From NCBI GenBank assembly GCA_016432725.1, contig JACJDG010000003.1, positions 1,984,001-2,048,000 on the forward strand: a stretch of 64,000 nucleotides of DNA. The letters are read 5' to 3'. The notes beneath the pieces were generated by a model that was given only the letters and a program-made list of their open reading frames with translations, was not told the origin of the DNA and made no database searches. The position numbers were made by a program, and so were the translations under genes. The stretch comes from Streptomyces sp. DHE7-1. GTDB lineage: Bacteria; Actinomycetota; Actinomycetes; Streptomycetales; Streptomycetaceae. Of the stretch, positions 63,385-64,000 are shown one piece after another. Each line of letters starts with the position of its first letter. The stretch's first letter is position 1.

Positions 63385-64000
63385 ATGACGCCCAAAGGAG
63401 AAGAAAGCAGCGGGCCGGGTCCGGCCCGGCTGAGCGGTCTCGACGAACGGATCACCGGGGCCCTGGTCGGGGCGGCCGTCGGCGACGCGCTCGGCGGCCC
63501 CGTCGAGGGCTACTCCCCCGACCAGATCACCGACCGCCACGGCGGCCGCGTCCACGGCGTCGTCGGCCCCTGGCACGGCGAGGACTGGCGCACCGCCCGC
63601 CCCATCGCCCGTACCACAAGGGCGACGGCCATGTCACCGACGACACCCTCATGACCCACGCGCTGGTCCGGGTCTACGCCCGGGTCCGCGACCACCTCGA
63701 CGCGTACGCGGTCGCCGACCACCTGGTCCCGGACCTGATGACGAACCCGCGCTGGATCCCGGAGCTGGAGACCGAGACGCTGCCGCTGCACCGCCTCTTC
63801 CTCGCGGAGAAGTGGCTGGTGGCCCGGCTGGCCTACGGCCACGTGGACCCGCGCGAGGCGGGCGTCGGGAACATCGTCAACTGCGGCGCGGCGATGTACA
63901 TGGCCCCCGTCGGCCTGGTCAACGCGGCCGACCCGGCCGCCGCCTACGCCGAGGCGCTGGACGTCGCGGGCGCGCACCAGTCGTCGTACGGCCGCGAGGC
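63385..64000 (+). CDS. ADP-ribosylglycohydrolase-family protein 3 (partial at window end; apparent frameshift)
   Basis: Starts at ATG 63385 after AAGGAG-like context and runs off the window. LDERITGALVGAAVGDALGG and GPVEGYSPDQITDRHGGRVH match the family N terminus. A missing C at 63608-63610 separates WRTARPIA from PYHKGDGHVTDDTLMTHALV, which contains the intact metal motif TDDT. PRWIPELETETLPLHRLFLA and VNCGAAMYMAPVGLVNAADP follow. The second metal motif lies beyond the window. Confidence 0.85.

Overview
The window is a very GC-rich actinobacterial chromosome segment and almost certainly Streptomyces. Supporting signs are GTG/TTG starts, strong third-position GC, a WhiJ/AbaA-type regulator trio, DUF397, DUF5753, DUF6343 and DUF899 proteins, and the order rpsA - polA - liv transporter - ANTAR regulator - pyruvate kinase - glutamate synthase known from the core region of Streptomyces chromosomes. 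No prophage, insertion sequence, CRISPR array or biosynthetic megacluster is visible.

Layout. 0-5 kb: a divergent regulatory trio (XRE regulator + DUF397 protein against an RsbW-like ATPase) around a double palindrome, then a fused ABC exporter. 5-13.5 kb: small housekeeping and stress genes (DUF899, FUSC-family membrane protein, RidA, acetyltransferase, family-5 uracil-DNA glycosylase, S4 RNA-binding protein, DoxX, methyltransferase, acyltransferase). 13.8-17.9 kb: rpsA with a clear promoter and structured leader, then PAC2, coaE and a TPR protein. 18-30.8 kb: methyltransferase, HrpB helicase, secreted transglycosylase, DUF4184 membrane protein, polA, an FdhF/YdeP molybdopterin oxidoreductase and a PaaI-type thioesterase. 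31.3-37.3 kb: a five-gene branched-chain amino-acid ABC transporter behind a cluster of DnaA-box-like sites. 37.3-40.6 kb: ANTAR response regulator, an atypical tRNA, an HTH/LAGLIDADG protein and pyruvate kinase. 40.6-49.9 kb: SIMPL protein, Tat-exported nucleotidase, an orphan decarboxylase/N-hydroxylase pair resembling the first half of a hydroxamate siderophore pathway, acetyltransferase, aminopeptidase N and chorismate mutase. 50-53 kb: an HExxH protein, a VWA protein, a zinc-finger rhomboid protease and a small anchored partner. 53.1-60.4 kb: gltBD and a VIT1/CCC1 metal transporter with a possible iron box. 60.6-64 kb: three tandem ADP-ribosylglycohydrolase paralogs; the third runs off the end.

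Quality warning. About twenty genes are interrupted by a change of reading frame. In nearly every case the frame is restored by adding one base to a run of C or G on the coding strand, and genes expected to be essential (coaE) are hit. I read these as systematic undercalled homopolymers in this assembly, not as biology. I annotate each such gene as one CDS spanning the break, giving the break position and the length after repair. Large genes such as gltB, polA, hrpB and rpsA are intact.

The most interesting items are the class I tRNA carrying a CAA (leucine) anticodon beside an HTH/LAGLIDADG gene, the tandem ADP-ribosylglycohydrolases with a degenerate middle member, the operator of the WhiJ/AbaA-type trio, the DnaA-box cluster at livJ, and the orphan siderophore-like gene pair.
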